From: Rahnella woolbedingensis
GTDB lineage: Bacteria > Pseudomonadota > Gammaproteobacteria > Enterobacterales > Enterobacteriaceae
NCBI RefSeq assembly: GCF_003602095.1
Contig: NZ_RAHH01000006.1
Coordinates: 124,001 to 188,000 of the forward strand
Direction of reading: 5' to 3'
Length of the DNA stretch: 64,000 bases
Part shown: positions 23,348 to 32,735 of the stretch, piece by piece
Numbering within the stretch: position 1 is the stretch's first letter
Layout: each line of letters opens with the position of its first letter
Translations under genes and position numbers: made by a program
The notes under the pieces: generated by a model
Told to the model about the DNA's origin: nothing
Databases searched by the model: none
What the model saw: only the letters and a program-made list of their open reading frames with translations

Positions 23348-23899
23348 TTATCCGGCGATTAAACCTAATAATTTCAAAATGAAATATCCGATAACAGCTA
23401 TAATGATGGGCAAAATATACAATGGGAAATACTGCACCAAAATGGTGTGCCGGGGTATCACAATGCGCTCTTCAATCTGCGGACGGGTCCGTCCCTCCGC
23501 ACCTTTCGCCTGCTCAAGGATCAGCTGATCCTGGATCCCTTCGCGAATATGTTTAACCTGACGGGACATTCTTGCGCCGGATGCCTGAAGTGCCAGCCCC
23601 ACAAAAATCAGCCAGTAGATGATGAAGAACATGATATTCGCAGTTGTCACGCCCTGCCCAAGTGACGGTACCGGCGAGTTGTACCAAAAAACGTTCAAAA
23701 ATGAAGTGTTAAACTTAATCATATCAACCATCACGTGGACAAAATCCAGCATAACGGCATTGATGCCCTGCTCAGTTTTAGTATGCTCATTGATAAAGGT
23801 TAGCAATGAGATCAGCGTTGAAAGCAGCGCAGGGATAAAAATAATCCATCCTGCAATCCGTTTAATCACTGCCACACGTCCGGCCTGTTGGTACGTCAT
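23348..23899 (-). CDS. yniB: YniB family membrane protein
   Basis: 183 aa with three or four hydrophobic segments (about 14-36, 86-106, 155-180) and a charged middle part. It matches the YniB family of unknown function, which in E. coli also lies between yniA and yniC (hxpB). No catalytic motif is visible. It is divergent from hxpB. Confidence 0.88.
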   Translation of the reverse strand: MTYQQAGRVAVIKRIAGWIIFIPALLSTLISLLTFINEHTKTEQGINAVMLDFVHVMVDMIKFNTSFLNVFWYNSPVPSLGQGVTTANIMFFIIYWLIFVGLALQASGARMSRQVKHIREGIQDQLILEQAKGAEGRTRPQIEERIVIPRHTILVQYFPLYILPIIIAVIGYFILKLLGLIAG

Positions 23900-24090
23900 G
23901 AATTCCCCTTGTTAGGATACCTTAAGCAACAGCTAAGTTTACCCACAGAAAGGTTTTCCCGCCCAATGTTTTAATCAGTTAGCCCCTCTTCAGTGCCAGC
24001 AACTCAGTCATTTGTCCGCACAACAGATTTCATCCGCACGAAAGCCAATGGTAAAGTGATGGCCTATTCACTGTTAGGGAGTCCGCTTTC

Positions 24091-24756
24091 ATGGCTTATG
24101 TCCGCCCTGTTAATGCAGCAATTTTCGATATGGATGGTCTGTTAATTGATTCTGAACGGTTGTGGGTTCAGGCAGAACTGGACGTTTTCAGCAGCCTTGG
24201 CGTCGATATTTCTCAGCGACATTTGCTGCCAGATACCCTGGGACTTCGTATCGATCAGGTCGTCAGAATGTGGTATCAGGTGCTGCCGTGGCAAGGACCG
24301 GCCCAGGCGGAGGTGGCTTCGATGATCATCGCCCGTACCATTGAGCTGGTGGAACAATCCCGGCCCTTGTTACCCGGCGTCAATCACGCGCTTGAATTGT
24401 GCCGTGATCAGGGGCTGAAGATTGGCCTGGCCTCTGCGTCGCCATTATTCATGCTCGATACCGTGCTGGAAATGTTCAATCTGCAATCCTTTTTTCAGGT
24501 TCGTGTTTCTGCCGAGAAACTGCCCTACAGTAAACCGCATCCGGAAGTCTACCTGCTGGCTGCCGGCGAGTTAGCGGTCGACCCGCTAAACTGCGTCACT
24601 CTGGAAGATTCCTTTAATGGCATGATTGCGACGAAAGCCGCGCGTATGCGCTCTGTGGTCGTACCGGATAAGGAATACTTTGCGGATCCGCGCTGGGCAC
24701 TGGCAGATTTTAAACTTTCTTCGCTGGAACAGCTGACCGCGGCACATATCAGTTGA
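24091..24756 (+). CDS. hxpB: Hexitol phosphatase HxpB (2-deoxyglucose-6-P phosphatase)
   Basis: 221-aa HAD-superfamily phosphatase. Motif I is FDMDGLLIDSE with the nucleophile Asp, motif II is in GLASASP, and motif III/IV is KPHPEVYLLAA...TLEDSFNGMIA. In E. coli HxpB (YniC) dephosphorylates 2-deoxyglucose-6-P and hexitol phosphates. A GC-rich hairpin (24763-24788) follows the gene with only a weak T-run. Confidence 0.92.
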   Translation: MAYVRPVNAAIFDMDGLLIDSERLWVQAELDVFSSLGVDISQRHLLPDTLGLRIDQVVRMWYQVLPWQGPAQAEVASMIIARTIELVEQSRPLLPGVNHALELCRDQGLKIGLASASPLFMLDTVLEMFNLQSFFQVRVSAEKLPYSKPHPEVYLLAAGELAVDPLNCVTLEDSFNGMIATKAARMRSVVVPDKEYFADPRWALADFKLSSLEQLTAAHIS

Positions 24757-24884
24757 TACAAATGCGCAGCGGCTGCCGTTGCTGCGCACCTTCCCTATTT
24801 CCTTACCTTGCGCGCCCACTTCCCTCTGCCAAAATTTTCTAAGCGACGTATAATTTCTCAAACCTTGAGCTGACTCATAAAATA

Positions 24885-24903
24885 AATAAAACGATATTTC
24901 ATT
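24885..24903 (+). promoter_or_regulatory. KdgR-type operator upstream of kduI
   Basis: AATAAAACGATATTTCATT is a near-palindrome of the form AATRAAA-N5-TTTCATT, the shape of KdgR boxes in pectinolytic enterobacteria. It lies 150 bp before kduI, and kdgR itself is 4 kb downstream, so local repression of kduID by KdgR is likely. Binding is inferred. Confidence 0.7.
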
Positions 24904-25052
24904 TTTATTGAATTCGCATGCCAATGAACCTATTCTTTCTGCAACAAGGACGAGCCGGGAGCTCTCCTGCTTCTGTACGCTGTCACTGCCACGCAACGGT
25001 CAGACTCGCCCGGTAAGTCCTCCTTAATCCCTATCCTAAGAGAGGCACCGAC

Positions 25053-25889
25053 ATGCAAGTTTGTCAAAGCATTCACAGCGACCACGCAAAAACGCTTGAT
25101 ACCGCTGAATTACGCCGCGAATTTCTCATCGAGAAAATCTTTGAAAAAAATGCCTACACCATGACCTACAGTCATATCGACCGTATCATTGTCGGCGGTG
25201 TCATGCCTGCTGAAAAAACGGTTTCCGTGGGTGATGAAGTGGGTAAGCAACTGGGTGTGAGCTATTTTCTCGAACGTCGCGAGCTTGGTGTAATCAACAT
25301 CGGCGGTCCGGGACTTATCGTGGTTGATGGTACAACCTATGAAATCGGTCATGAAGAAGCGCTGTATGTCGGTAAAGGCGCAAAACATGTTGAATTCAGC
25401 AGCGTTGATGCGGCTAAACCTGCCAAGTTTTACTACAACAGCGCCCCTGCCCATACCACTTTCCCAAACAAGAAAATCACGCTGGCAGAAGCTTCACCAC
25501 AAACTATCGGCGATGCAGCAACCAGCAACCGTCGCACTATCAATAAATTTATCGTGCCTGACGTACTGGAAACCTGCCAACTGACCATGGGGCTGACCAA
25601 ACTCGAAGAAGGCAGCCTGTGGAATACCATGCCTTGCCACACTCACGAGCGCCGTATGGAAGTCTATTTCTATTTCAACATGGAAGCGGAAACCGCGGTG
25701 TTCCACATGATGGGACAGCCGCAGGAAACCCGTCATTTACTCGTTCATAACGAGCAGGCGGTGATCTCACCAAGCTGGTCGATTCACTCTGGTGTGGGTA
25801 CCAAAAACTACACCTTTATATGGGGTATGGTCGGGGAAAATCAGGTATTCGACGACATGGATCACGTCAAGGTCAGCGAACTGCGCTAA
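25053..25889 (+). CDS. kduI: 5-dehydro-4-deoxy-D-glucuronate isomerase
   Basis: 278 aa, the E. coli length. It isomerises 5-keto-4-deoxyuronate from pectin oligomers to 2,5-diketo-3-deoxygluconate. The cupin zinc ligands are at the expected positions: His196, His198, Glu203 ([10 protein letters not shown]) and His245 (SIHSG). AGAGAGG precedes the ATG. It is followed after 76 bp by kduD, the next enzyme. Confidence 0.97.
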   Translation: MQVCQSIHSDHAKTLDTAELRREFLIEKIFEKNAYTMTYSHIDRIIVGGVMPAEKTVSVGDEVGKQLGVSYFLERRELGVINIGGPGLIVVDGTTYEIGHEEALYVGKGAKHVEFSSVDAAKPAKFYYNSAPAHTTFPNKKITLAEASPQTIGDAATSNRRTINKFIVPDVLETCQLTMGLTKLEEGSLWNTMPCHTHERRMEVYFYFNMEAETAVFHMMGQPQETRHLLVHNEQAVISPSWSIHSGVGTKNYTFIWGMVGENQVFDDMDHVKVSELR

Positions 25890-25894
25890 CTTTC

Positions 25895-25920
25895 TGGCTC
25901 TGCTGCCGCAGGCAGAGCCA
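25895..25920 (+). other. GC-rich stem-loop between kduI and kduD
   Basis: Inverted repeat TGGCTCTGC/GCAGAGCCA with an 8-base loop and no T-run. It may be an mRNA stabiliser or partial terminator that sets the kduI:kduD ratio. Confidence 0.45.
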
Positions 25921-25965
25921 CTCAATCTTTATGGCGAACGTGCCGTTGCAAAAGAGACTCTGAAT

Positions 25966-26727
25966 ATGATCCTCGATTCATTTGAATTAAACGGCAAAGT
26001 CGCCATCGTGACCGGCTGTAACACCGGACTTGGCCAGGGCATGGCGCTGGGCCTTGCTCAGGCGGGTTGCGATATTGTGGGTATCAACCAGTCAGCCCCC
26101 GAAGAGACAGAGAAAAAAATCACCGCCACCGGTCGCCGATTTCTCGATTTGCGCGCCGACCTGAGCAGCATTAAAGACATTCCGAAACTTATCGAAAAAG
26201 CCGTTGCTGAATTCGGTCATATCGACATCCTGGTGAACAACGCCGGTATTATCCGCCGGGAAGATGCAATCGAGTTCAGCGAAAAAAACTGGGACGACGT
26301 GATGAATGTAAACAGCAAGACGCTGTTCTTTATGTCTCAGGCAGTGGCGAAACAGTTCATCAAACAAGGCAACGGGGGAAAAATCATTAACATCGCCTCG
26401 ATGCTGTCTTATCAGGGCGGGATCCGTGTTCCTTCCTATACAGCGTCGAAAAGCGCAGTGATGGGAATAACCCGGCTGATGGCCAATGAATGGGCAAAGC
26501 ATGGCGTCAATGTGAACGCAATTGCGCCGGGTTACATGTCCACCAACAATACCGAACAACTTCGTGCCGATGGTGATCGCAGTAAAGAGATCCTCGACAG
26601 GATCCCTGCCGGCCGCTGGGGTTTACCGGAAGATGTGATGGGGCCGGTGGTTTTTCTGGCTTCAAAAGCCTCCGATTATGTCAACGGCTATACGATTGCG
26701 GTTGATGGCGGTTGGCTGGCGAGATAA
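25966..26727 (+). CDS. kduD: 2-dehydro-3-deoxy-D-gluconate 5-dehydrogenase
   Basis: 253-aa classical short-chain dehydrogenase which reduces 2,5-diketo-3-deoxygluconate to KDG. The NAD-binding motif is TGCNTGLGQG at about 17-26, NNAG is at 91-94, and the catalytic residues are Ser145, Tyr158 and Lys162 (YTASK). ATG 25966 (MILDSFELNGK) is the family start; the open frame further upstream overlaps kduI and is not used. Confidence 0.97.
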   Translation: MILDSFELNGKVAIVTGCNTGLGQGMALGLAQAGCDIVGINQSAPEETEKKITATGRRFLDLRADLSSIKDIPKLIEKAVAEFGHIDILVNNAGIIRREDAIEFSEKNWDDVMNVNSKTLFFMSQAVAKQFIKQGNGGKIINIASMLSYQGGIRVPSYTASKSAVMGITRLMANEWAKHGVNVNAIAPGYMSTNNTEQLRADGDRSKEILDRIPAGRWGLPEDVMGPVVFLASKASDYVNGYTIAVDGGWLAR

Positions 26728-26751
26728 TCGACTAAGACGTGACAATAAAAT

Positions 26752-26780
26752 GGCGTATTTTTATACGCCTTTTTCTTTTT
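26752..26780 (+). terminator. Rho-independent terminator after kduD
   Basis: Stem GGCGTAT/ATACGCC (26752-26769) with a 4-base loop, followed by TTTTTCTTTTT. Confidence 0.9.
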
Positions 26781-26839
26781 AATCAGTCCGTTGACAATTA
26801 GTTACAGGGTGTCTCTTCCAAGATTGTGACAGTTTCACT

Positions 26840-26861
26840 TATACTGGATAAAATAACAGTT
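26840..26861 (+). promoter_or_regulatory. LexA box over the ydjM -10 region
   Basis: CTG-N10-CAG with an AT-rich spacer at 26844-26859, within TACTG...CAGTT, fits the LexA consensus. A -10 candidate, TATACT (26840-26845), overlaps it. ydjM is a known SOS gene in E. coli, which supports the call. Confidence 0.8.
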
Positions 26862-26879
26862 ATTCAGTTCGGACGCGTC

Positions 26880-27437
26880 ATGACGGCGGAAGGCCATCTC
26901 ATTTTCTCAATCGCCTGTGCGGTATTTGCCAAAAAGGCGCAGCTCTCTCCGGAGCTGGCGCACGGCGACTGGTGGCATATTATCTCAGGGTCCCTGCTTA
27001 CCTGTTTATTGCCCGATATCGATCATCCGAAATCCGTGCTCGGCCAGCGTCTGAAATGGCTTTCCCATCCTATCGCCAGAGTTTTTGGTCACCGCGGATT
27101 TACCCACAGTTTGCTGGCCGTGGCGGGCGGTATCTTTCTTCTACGCACGCATTTCCCGCACGACTGGGGCATTCCGGTAGATGCTTTCCACGCCATGATC
27201 ATAGGTTATCTGAGCCATATTCTTGCCGATATGCTAACACCTGCGGGTGTCCCCCTGCTCTGGCCGTGCCGCTGGCGTTTTCGTTTGCCGCTGATCAACA
27301 GTCAAAAAGGCAATCAGCTGGAACGGACGTTATGCCTGCTGCTGGTCGGGTTAACGCTGTTCTGGCCCGACTGGACGCCCATCATTGGTGCAATCAATCC
27401 TGACATTTTTAACCACATTCTTAAATTGTTTATCTGA
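26880..27437 (+). CDS. ydjM: SOS-regulated membrane-bound metal-dependent hydrolase YdjM
   Basis: 185 aa, YdjM/YbcI (DUF457) family, inner membrane. Conserved metal-type motifs are LLPDIDHPKS and FGHRGFTHSLL, plus YLSHILADMLTPAGVPLLWPC. ATG 26880 (MTAEGHLIFS) is the family start; an in-frame codon 18 positions upstream would include the LexA box and is rejected. The biochemical function is not established. Confidence 0.9.
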   Translation: MTAEGHLIFSIACAVFAKKAQLSPELAHGDWWHIISGSLLTCLLPDIDHPKSVLGQRLKWLSHPIARVFGHRGFTHSLLAVAGGIFLLRTHFPHDWGIPVDAFHAMIIGYLSHILADMLTPAGVPLLWPCRWRFRLPLINSQKGNQLERTLCLLLVGLTLFWPDWTPIIGAINPDIFNHILKLFI

Positions 27438-27625
27438 CAAGTATAAAAGACAGACAATTTGGCGATATTTGGTACAAATCAAACCCAAAAGTTATAACGC
27501 ATTCTTTTTGGATATAAATGTTCAGGTACCCAAACTGGTATTCTGCTCACCATTGCTTTGGGATGGTGCAGACCCTGTCGGGAACACCCGTTTTAAATAT
27601 CAAAACTATAAGTTTGGAGTTCGGT
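27438..27625. other. Spacer between ydjM and tcyP
   Basis: 188 bp of AT-rich DNA that should carry the tcyP promoter. No CysB-type site could be defined by eye. Confidence 0.4.
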
Positions 27626-29017
27626 ATGAATCTTCCGCTCGTTCTTAACGTAGTGGTTTTCGTTGTCCTCCTTTTGCTGCTGGCGCAAACCCGCCACAAG
27701 CAATGGAGTCTGGCAAAAAAAGTATTACTCGGTCTGGCCATGGGTGTGGTGTTTGGTCTGGCTTTACAACTGATCTACGGTTCCGATGATCCGGTACTGA
27801 AAACGTCTATTACCTGGTTCAACATTGTCGGCAACGGCTACGTCCAGTTGCTGCAAATGATTGTCATGCCGCTGGTCTTCGTTTCGATTCTGAGTGCGGT
27901 AGCGAAACTGCATAACGCATCCTCACTTGGCAAAATCAGTTTCCTGACCATCGGTACTTTGCTGTTCACCACGCTGATTGCTTCGCTGGTGGGTATTTTT
28001 GTTACCGGTCTGTTTGGTCTGACTGCTGAAGGCCTGGTTCAGGGTACGCAGGAAACCGCGCGTCTGACGGCGCTCCAGTCCAACTATGTGGGTAAAGTGG
28101 CTGACCTGAGCGCGCCTCAGCTCATCCTTTCCTTTATTCCTAAGAACCCGTTTGCTGACCTGACAGGCGCAAGCCCTACGTCTATCATCAGCGTCGTTAT
28201 CTTTGCGGCCTTCGTGGGTGTTGCCGCCCTGCAACTGGTAAAAGATGACGCCGAAAAAGGCCCACGCGTGCTGGTCTTCATCGATACCCTGCAGGCCTGG
28301 GTGATGAAACTGGTACGTCTGGTCATGAAACTGACCCCGTACGGTGTTCTGGCGCTGATGACCAAAGTCGTTGCCGGTTCTAATGTTCAGGACATCATTA
28401 AACTGGGCAGCTTCGTTGTTGCGTCTTACCTGGGCCTCGGGATTATGTTTGTTGTCCACGCCGTGTTGCTTTCTTTCACTGGCGTAAATCCTGCGAAATT
28501 CTTCCGTAAAGTCTGGCCGGTGCTGACTTTCGCCTTCACCAGTCGTTCCAGTGCGGCGACCATTCCGCTGAGCGTTGAAGCGCAAACACGTCGTCTGGGT
28601 ATTCCGGAATCTATCGCAAGCTTTGCTGCTTCATTTGGTGCCACTATCGGCCAGAACGGTTGTGCAGGTTTATACCCGACGATGCTGGCCGTCATGGTTG
28701 CGCCAACAGTAGGTATTAACCCGTTTGATCCGGTGTGGATTGCCACGCTGGTAGGTATCGTGACACTGAGCTCTGCCGGTGTGGCGGGTGTCGGTGGTGG
28801 TGCCACCTTCGCTGCGCTGATCGTATTGCCTGCTATGGGCCTGCCGGTCACGCTGGTGGCGCTGCTCATCTCCGTTGAGCCACTGATTGATATGGGTCGT
28901 ACTGCGCTGAACGTCAGCGGTTCAATGACTGCCGGTACGATTACCAGCCAATTGCTGAAACAGACCGACAAAGAAGTGATGGATTCAGAAGAAACAGCAG
29001 AACTGGCACACCGCTAA
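27626..29017 (+). CDS. tcyP: L-cystine/sulfocysteine transporter TcyP (YdjN)
   Basis: 463-aa DAACS-family (GltP-like) sodium-dependent symporter, the E. coli YdjN length. Motifs are [13 protein letters not shown] (serine-rich re-entrant loop), [19 protein letters not shown] and [23 protein letters not shown] 27626 ([12 protein letters not shown]) has GGAG in front; the longer frame adds 36 residues with no family match. It is the neighbour of ydjM in E. coli too. Confidence 0.95.
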   Translation: MNLPLVLNVVVFVVLLLLLAQTRHKQWSLAKKVLLGLAMGVVFGLALQLIYGSDDPVLKTSITWFNIVGNGYVQLLQMIVMPLVFVSILSAVAKLHNASSLGKISFLTIGTLLFTTLIASLVGIFVTGLFGLTAEGLVQGTQETARLTALQSNYVGKVADLSAPQLILSFIPKNPFADLTGASPTSIISVVIFAAFVGVAALQLVKDDAEKGPRVLVFIDTLQAWVMKLVRLVMKLTPYGVLALMTKVVAGSNVQDIIKLGSFVVASYLGLGIMFVVHAVLLSFTGVNPAKFFRKVWPVLTFAFTSRSSAATIPLSVEAQTRRLGIPESIASFAASFGATIGQNGCAGLYPTMLAVMVAPTVGINPFDPVWIATLVGIVTLSSAGVAGVGGGATFAALIVLPAMGLPVTLVALLISVEPLIDMGRTALNVSGSMTAGTITSQLLKQTDKEVMDSEETAELAHR

Positions 29018-29038
29018 GTTCGGATTGCTGGAAACAAA

Positions 29039-29067
29039 AACCGAAGCCACGGCTTCGGTTTTTTTAT
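29039..29067. terminator. Terminator between convergent tcyP and kdgR
   Basis: Stem CCGAAGC/GCTTCGG (29041-29058) extended by A-T pairs, flanked by A-run and T-run, so it is usable from both sides. Confidence 0.9.
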
Positions 29068-29087
29068 ACCTTCAGTTTCGTACTGAT

Positions 29088-29879
29088 TCAGAACGGGTAG
29101 TCGTGGAATCCGATCTGTTCAGAGATATTACGTGCGGCGGTATGCAACATTTCAACGTAGTGACTTTTATTTTCTTCCGAGAAACGGATAGTCGGGAAGG
29201 AAATACTTAATCCGGCAATCACAACACCAAAACGGTCAAAGACAGGAACCGCGATACAACGCAGGCCTTGTTCCTGTTCTTCGTTATCTTCGCCGTAACC
29301 TTGCTCACGCACCTGCAACAACGCAGCCTGCAAATCGGCGGCGTTCATGATGGTGTTTTCAGTACTGCGGGTGAATTCAATTTCCTGCATCAGCGCACTG
29401 ACTTCCACTTTATCGCCCCACGCCAGCAGCACTTTACCAATCGCCGTCGTGTGCAGCGGATTGCGGCGACCAATGCGTGAATGCATACGCAGGTTGTACA
29501 TAGAATCAATTTTATGGATGTAGACAATGCCGTCTTCATCCAGCGCGCCAAGGTGAATAGTTTCACGGGTCAGGCGGGATAATTCGCGCATCTGAATATC
29601 CGCACTGCGGATCAGATCGACGTTCTGCAGTGCCTTCGCACCCAGTTCGAACAATTTCAGAGTCAGTGAATATTTCTCAGACTCGCCTTCCTGCGCGACA
29701 TAACCGAGTGACTTCATCGTCTGAAGGAAACGGTAAACCGTGCTTTTAGACATCATAACGCGTTGAGAAAGTTCAGTAATACCAATTTCACGTTCTTCGC
29801 CCAGCGCCTGTAAAATGCCAAAAACTTTCAGGACGGAAGAGACGGAATCGGGTTGCTTATCAAGATCTGCGATAGCCAT
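29088..29879 (-). CDS. kdgR: Transcriptional regulator KdgR (IclR family)
   Basis: 263 aa. An N-terminal winged helix (about 13-75; ITELSQRVMMSKSTVYRFLQTM is the HTH) is followed by an IclR effector domain that binds KDG. KdgR represses pectin and hexuronate genes; the KdgR-type box before kduI in this window is a plausible target. ATG 29879 (MAIADLDKQ) is chosen; the longer frame adds 29 residues without family match. Confidence 0.96.
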   Translation of the reverse strand: MAIADLDKQPDSVSSVLKVFGILQALGEEREIGITELSQRVMMSKSTVYRFLQTMKSLGYVAQEGESEKYSLTLKLFELGAKALQNVDLIRSADIQMRELSRLTRETIHLGALDEDGIVYIHKIDSMYNLRMHSRIGRRNPLHTTAIGKVLLAWGDKVEVSALMQEIEFTRSTENTIMNAADLQAALLQVREQGYGEDNEEQEQGLRCIAVPVFDRFGVVIAGLSISFPTIRFSEENKSHYVEMLHTAARNISEQIGFHDYPF

Positions 29880-30045
29880 AGGGTGAGTTACCTGCTCGCG
29901 TTGGTTTTGTTTCAAAAAAAATAGAACGTGGTTTTTATTATAGTGGTAAGCATTGTGCAGAAGCAATCAACCCATTGATTGAGAATGTAAGAACTGTTAA
30001 GCCAGTTTCATTCCCGACAGAGAGATAAATAATTCATTTCATCAT

Positions 30046-30059
30046 GTGACAATTGTCAC
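30046..30059. promoter_or_regulatory. Perfect 14-bp palindrome between kdgR and yebQ
   Basis: GTGACAATTGTCAC is a perfect palindrome, 60 bp before the yebQ ATG. This is the shape of a dimeric repressor operator. No regulator is identified. Confidence 0.5.
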
Positions 30060-30118
30060 TTTACGTTGGTTAGCGTAGTAATATTCCCCTCACTGATGAC
30101 TACGTACTGACAGAACTC

Positions 30119-31516
30119 ATGACTCCGACACCCACTGATGGCTTACCTCTTCCACAACGATACGGCGCGATACTGGCAATTGCGCTGGGCATCACCGTCT
30201 CGGTGCTGGACGGAGCAATCGCAAACGTCGCGCTGCCGACGATTGCCAATGATTTTCATGCCAGTCCGGCGACGTCTATCTGGGTGGTAAATGCCTACCA
30301 GCTGGCAATTACTATTTCGCTGCTTTCTCTGGCATCGCTTGGCGACATTTTCGGTTACCGGCGTATCTATCAGACCGGGCTGCTGGTGTTCAGCATCACT
30401 TCACTTTTTTGCGCCCTTTCTGATTCCCTGCTGACACTGACGGTTGCCCGTGTTTTACAAGGTTTTGGAGCCGCAGCGATCATGAGTGTGAACACTGCGC
30501 TTATCCGGATAATTTATCCTCAGCGATTCTTAGGACGCGGTGTCGGTATTAACGCGCTGATTGTGGCCGTTTCCGCCGCCGCCGGACCGACGATCGCCGC
30601 AGGCATCCTTTCTGTCGCGTCCTGGCAATGGCTGTTTGCCATCAACGTGCCGATCGGTATTGTTGCTCTGATCCTGGGTCTGAAGTTTTTACCTGCTAAC
30701 TCAACACGCAGCCAGGGACAACGTTTCGATATTACCAGCAGCGTGATGAACGCCTTGACCTTTGGTTTGCTGATAAGCGCCATCAGCGGGTTTGCGCAAG
30801 GCCTGAATCACATGCTGATCCTCGGCGAAGTCATCGCTCTTCTGGTCATCGGCTGGTTCTTTGTTCGCCGTCAGCTCACCAGACCCTTCCCGCTGCTGCC
30901 GGTTGATTTGCTGCGTATCCCGATTTTCAGTATGTCGCTGGGGACTTCCTTGTGCTCTTTCAGCGCACAAATGCTGGCATTTGTTTCCCTGCCCTTCTTC
31001 CTGCAAAACACGTTAGGCCTGAATCCAGTTGAAACCGGCCTTCTGCTGACACCATGGCCGCTGGCGACCATGGTCATGGCGCCGATTGCAGGCCGTCTGG
31101 TAGAACGTTTCCATCCGGGGATGCTGGGCGGAATTGGTCTGGTGGTCTTTTCCTTCGGACTATTTTCACTCTCATTGCTGCCGCCCGAGCCTTCGCATCT
31201 GAATATCATCTGGCGTATGTTGCTGTGCGGTGCTGGTTTCGGCCTGTTCCAGTCCCCCAATAACCATACGATCATCAGTTCCGCACCGCGTAATCGCAGT
31301 GGCGGAGCCAGTGGCCTGTTGGGCACGGCACGTCTTTTAGGGCAAACCACCGGCGCGGCGATGGTCGCACTGATGTTCAACCTGTTCCCGCAACACGGTA
31401 CGCACGCCTCGCTTATCCTCGCGGGAACTCTCGCAGGCACCGGCGCGCTGGTCAGTCTGCTGCGAATGACACAGAAAACCAGCAGCCAGCGTGAAGCAGA
31501 AAACGCCAAGCTGTAA
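30119..31516 (+). CDS. yebQ: MFS transporter YebQ (14-TMS drug:H+ antiporter family)
   Basis: 465 aa, DHA2-type major facilitator with about 14 hydrophobic segments. SVLDGAIANVALPTIA is the family motif D1, GDIFGYRRIY is motif A, and RVLQGFGAAAIM is motif B. It is closely related along its length to E. coli YebQ, whose substrate is unknown. It is divergent from kdgR, as in E. coli, and followed by a strong terminator. Confidence 0.92.
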   Translation: MTPTPTDGLPLPQRYGAILAIALGITVSVLDGAIANVALPTIANDFHASPATSIWVVNAYQLAITISLLSLASLGDIFGYRRIYQTGLLVFSITSLFCALSDSLLTLTVARVLQGFGAAAIMSVNTALIRIIYPQRFLGRGVGINALIVAVSAAAGPTIAAGILSVASWQWLFAINVPIGIVALILGLKFLPANSTRSQGQRFDITSSVMNALTFGLLISAISGFAQGLNHMLILGEVIALLVIGWFFVRRQLTRPFPLLPVDLLRIPIFSMSLGTSLCSFSAQMLAFVSLPFFLQNTLGLNPVETGLLLTPWPLATMVMAPIAGRLVERFHPGMLGGIGLVVFSFGLFSLSLLPPEPSHLNIIWRMLLCGAGFGLFQSPNNHTIISSAPRNRSGGASGLLGTARLLGQTTGAAMVALMFNLFPQHGTHASLILAGTLAGTGALVSLLRMTQKTSSQREAENAKL

Positions 31517-31530
31517 AATTCAGGCGTGAA

Positions 31531-31560
31531 AAAGCCCGGCAAAAATGCCGGGCTTTTTTG
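31531..31560 (+). terminator. Terminator after yebQ
   Basis: An 11-bp stem, AAAGCCCGGCA/TGCCGGGCTTT (31531-31556), with a 4-base A loop and a T-run. Confidence 0.92.
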
Positions 31561-31594
31561 TATCAATAATCGCCAGAGGCTGATTATTTGCTGC

Positions 31595-32476
31595 TTATTT
31601 AATATAGGCACCGCTGCGCAGCGCTTCAATACGCTTATCCAGCGGCGGATGGGACATAAACAGCTCGCTGAATGACTTCGATTTACCGTTGATACAAAAC
31701 GCCATCATGCTTCCCGCTTCCTGCGGTTCATGGCTGGTTTTCAGACGCTGCAACGCAGCAATCATTTTTTCACGGCCAACCAGTTTTGCAGAACCCGCAT
31801 CAGCGTGGAATTCACGGTGACGTGAGAACCACATGGTGATGATGCTGGCCAGAATACCGAATACCAGTTCCAGCACGGTCGCCACGGCAAAATAAATCAG
31901 CGGGTTGCCGTTACTGCTCTCTTCGCCATCACGGTTACCGGAAAGGAAACCGGAAGCCACCTGCGCGATAATGCGGGAAATGAAGATGACGAAGGTGTTC
32001 ACCACGCCCTGAATCAGAGTCATGGTCACCATGTCGCCATTCGCAATGTGGCTGATTTCGTGCGCGATTACCGCTTCGGCCTCATCCTGACTCATGCTTT
32101 GCAGCAATCCGGTGCTGACGGCTACCAGCGACGCATCGCGGCGTGCACCTGTCGCGAACGCATTAATATCTGGCGCGTGATAAATCGCGACCTGCGGCAT
32201 GCCGATGCCCGCCTGCTGAGACTGACGGCGAACGGTTTCCATTAACCAGCGTTCAGTTTCATTACGAGGTTGCTCAATAACTTCACCACCCACCGAGCGC
32301 AACGCCATCCATTTAGACATCAGCAACGAGATAATTGCACCACCGAAGCCAAACAGCCCGGCCATGATCATCAATCCCGGCACGCTGCTGTGCTGAATGC
32401 CAGTCAGGCTAAGCACTAGCCCGAATACCAGCATAACGGCCAGGTTAGTCAGCAGGAACAACGCTATACGCATCAT
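31595..32476 (-). CDS. htpX: Membrane protease HtpX (M48)
   Basis: 293 aa, the E. coli length. Zinc-dependent inner-membrane endopeptidase of the protein quality-control system, overlapping FtsH. HEISH lies at 139-143 after two N-terminal transmembrane segments. Two more hydrophobic segments (about 155-180, 190-215) precede the third zinc ligand Glu in [12 protein letters not shown]. In E. coli it is CpxR-controlled; no Cpx box was assigned here. Confidence 0.96.
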   Translation of the reverse strand: MMRIALFLLTNLAVMLVFGLVLSLTGIQHSSVPGLMIMAGLFGFGGAIISLLMSKWMALRSVGGEVIEQPRNETERWLMETVRRQSQQAGIGMPQVAIYHAPDINAFATGARRDASLVAVSTGLLQSMSQDEAEAVIAHEISHIANGDMVTMTLIQGVVNTFVIFISRIIAQVASGFLSGNRDGEESSNGNPLIYFAVATVLELVFGILASIITMWFSRHREFHADAGSAKLVGREKMIAALQRLKTSHEPQEAGSMMAFCINGKSKSFSELFMSHPPLDKRIEALRSGAYIK

Positions 32477-32688
32477 AAAATTTTACTTCCTCATTGTTGC
32501 TTCATTGTTATTGGCAGAGTTTAACCACCGGCACATAGCATACCCGGCTGTATTGATCCTATGGGCTTCTTTTCAGGATTCAAGAGCCCATACGCTCTGA
32601 AGGCCTTAATTCACAATACTTTACATTTTGAAGTGTTTTATTTCACAGACAAGCCTGAAATTTAGAAGGTTTATCAAAATACAGACAT

Positions 32689-32714
32689 AAAAAAAGCGCA
32701 CCGGAGTGCGCTTT
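32689..32714 (-). terminator. Terminator after prc
   Basis: Stem AAAGCGCAC/GTGCGCTTT (32693-32714), loop CGGA, minus-strand T-run. The 210 bp between it and htpX show nothing recognisable. Confidence 0.88.
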
Positions 32715-32735
32715 CTTCATAGACTGACCGCATGC

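Noticed and set aside
25792-25965. Upstream extension of kduD
   Set aside because: It overlaps the end of kduI and the intergenic hairpin; the family start MILDSF at 25966 is better.
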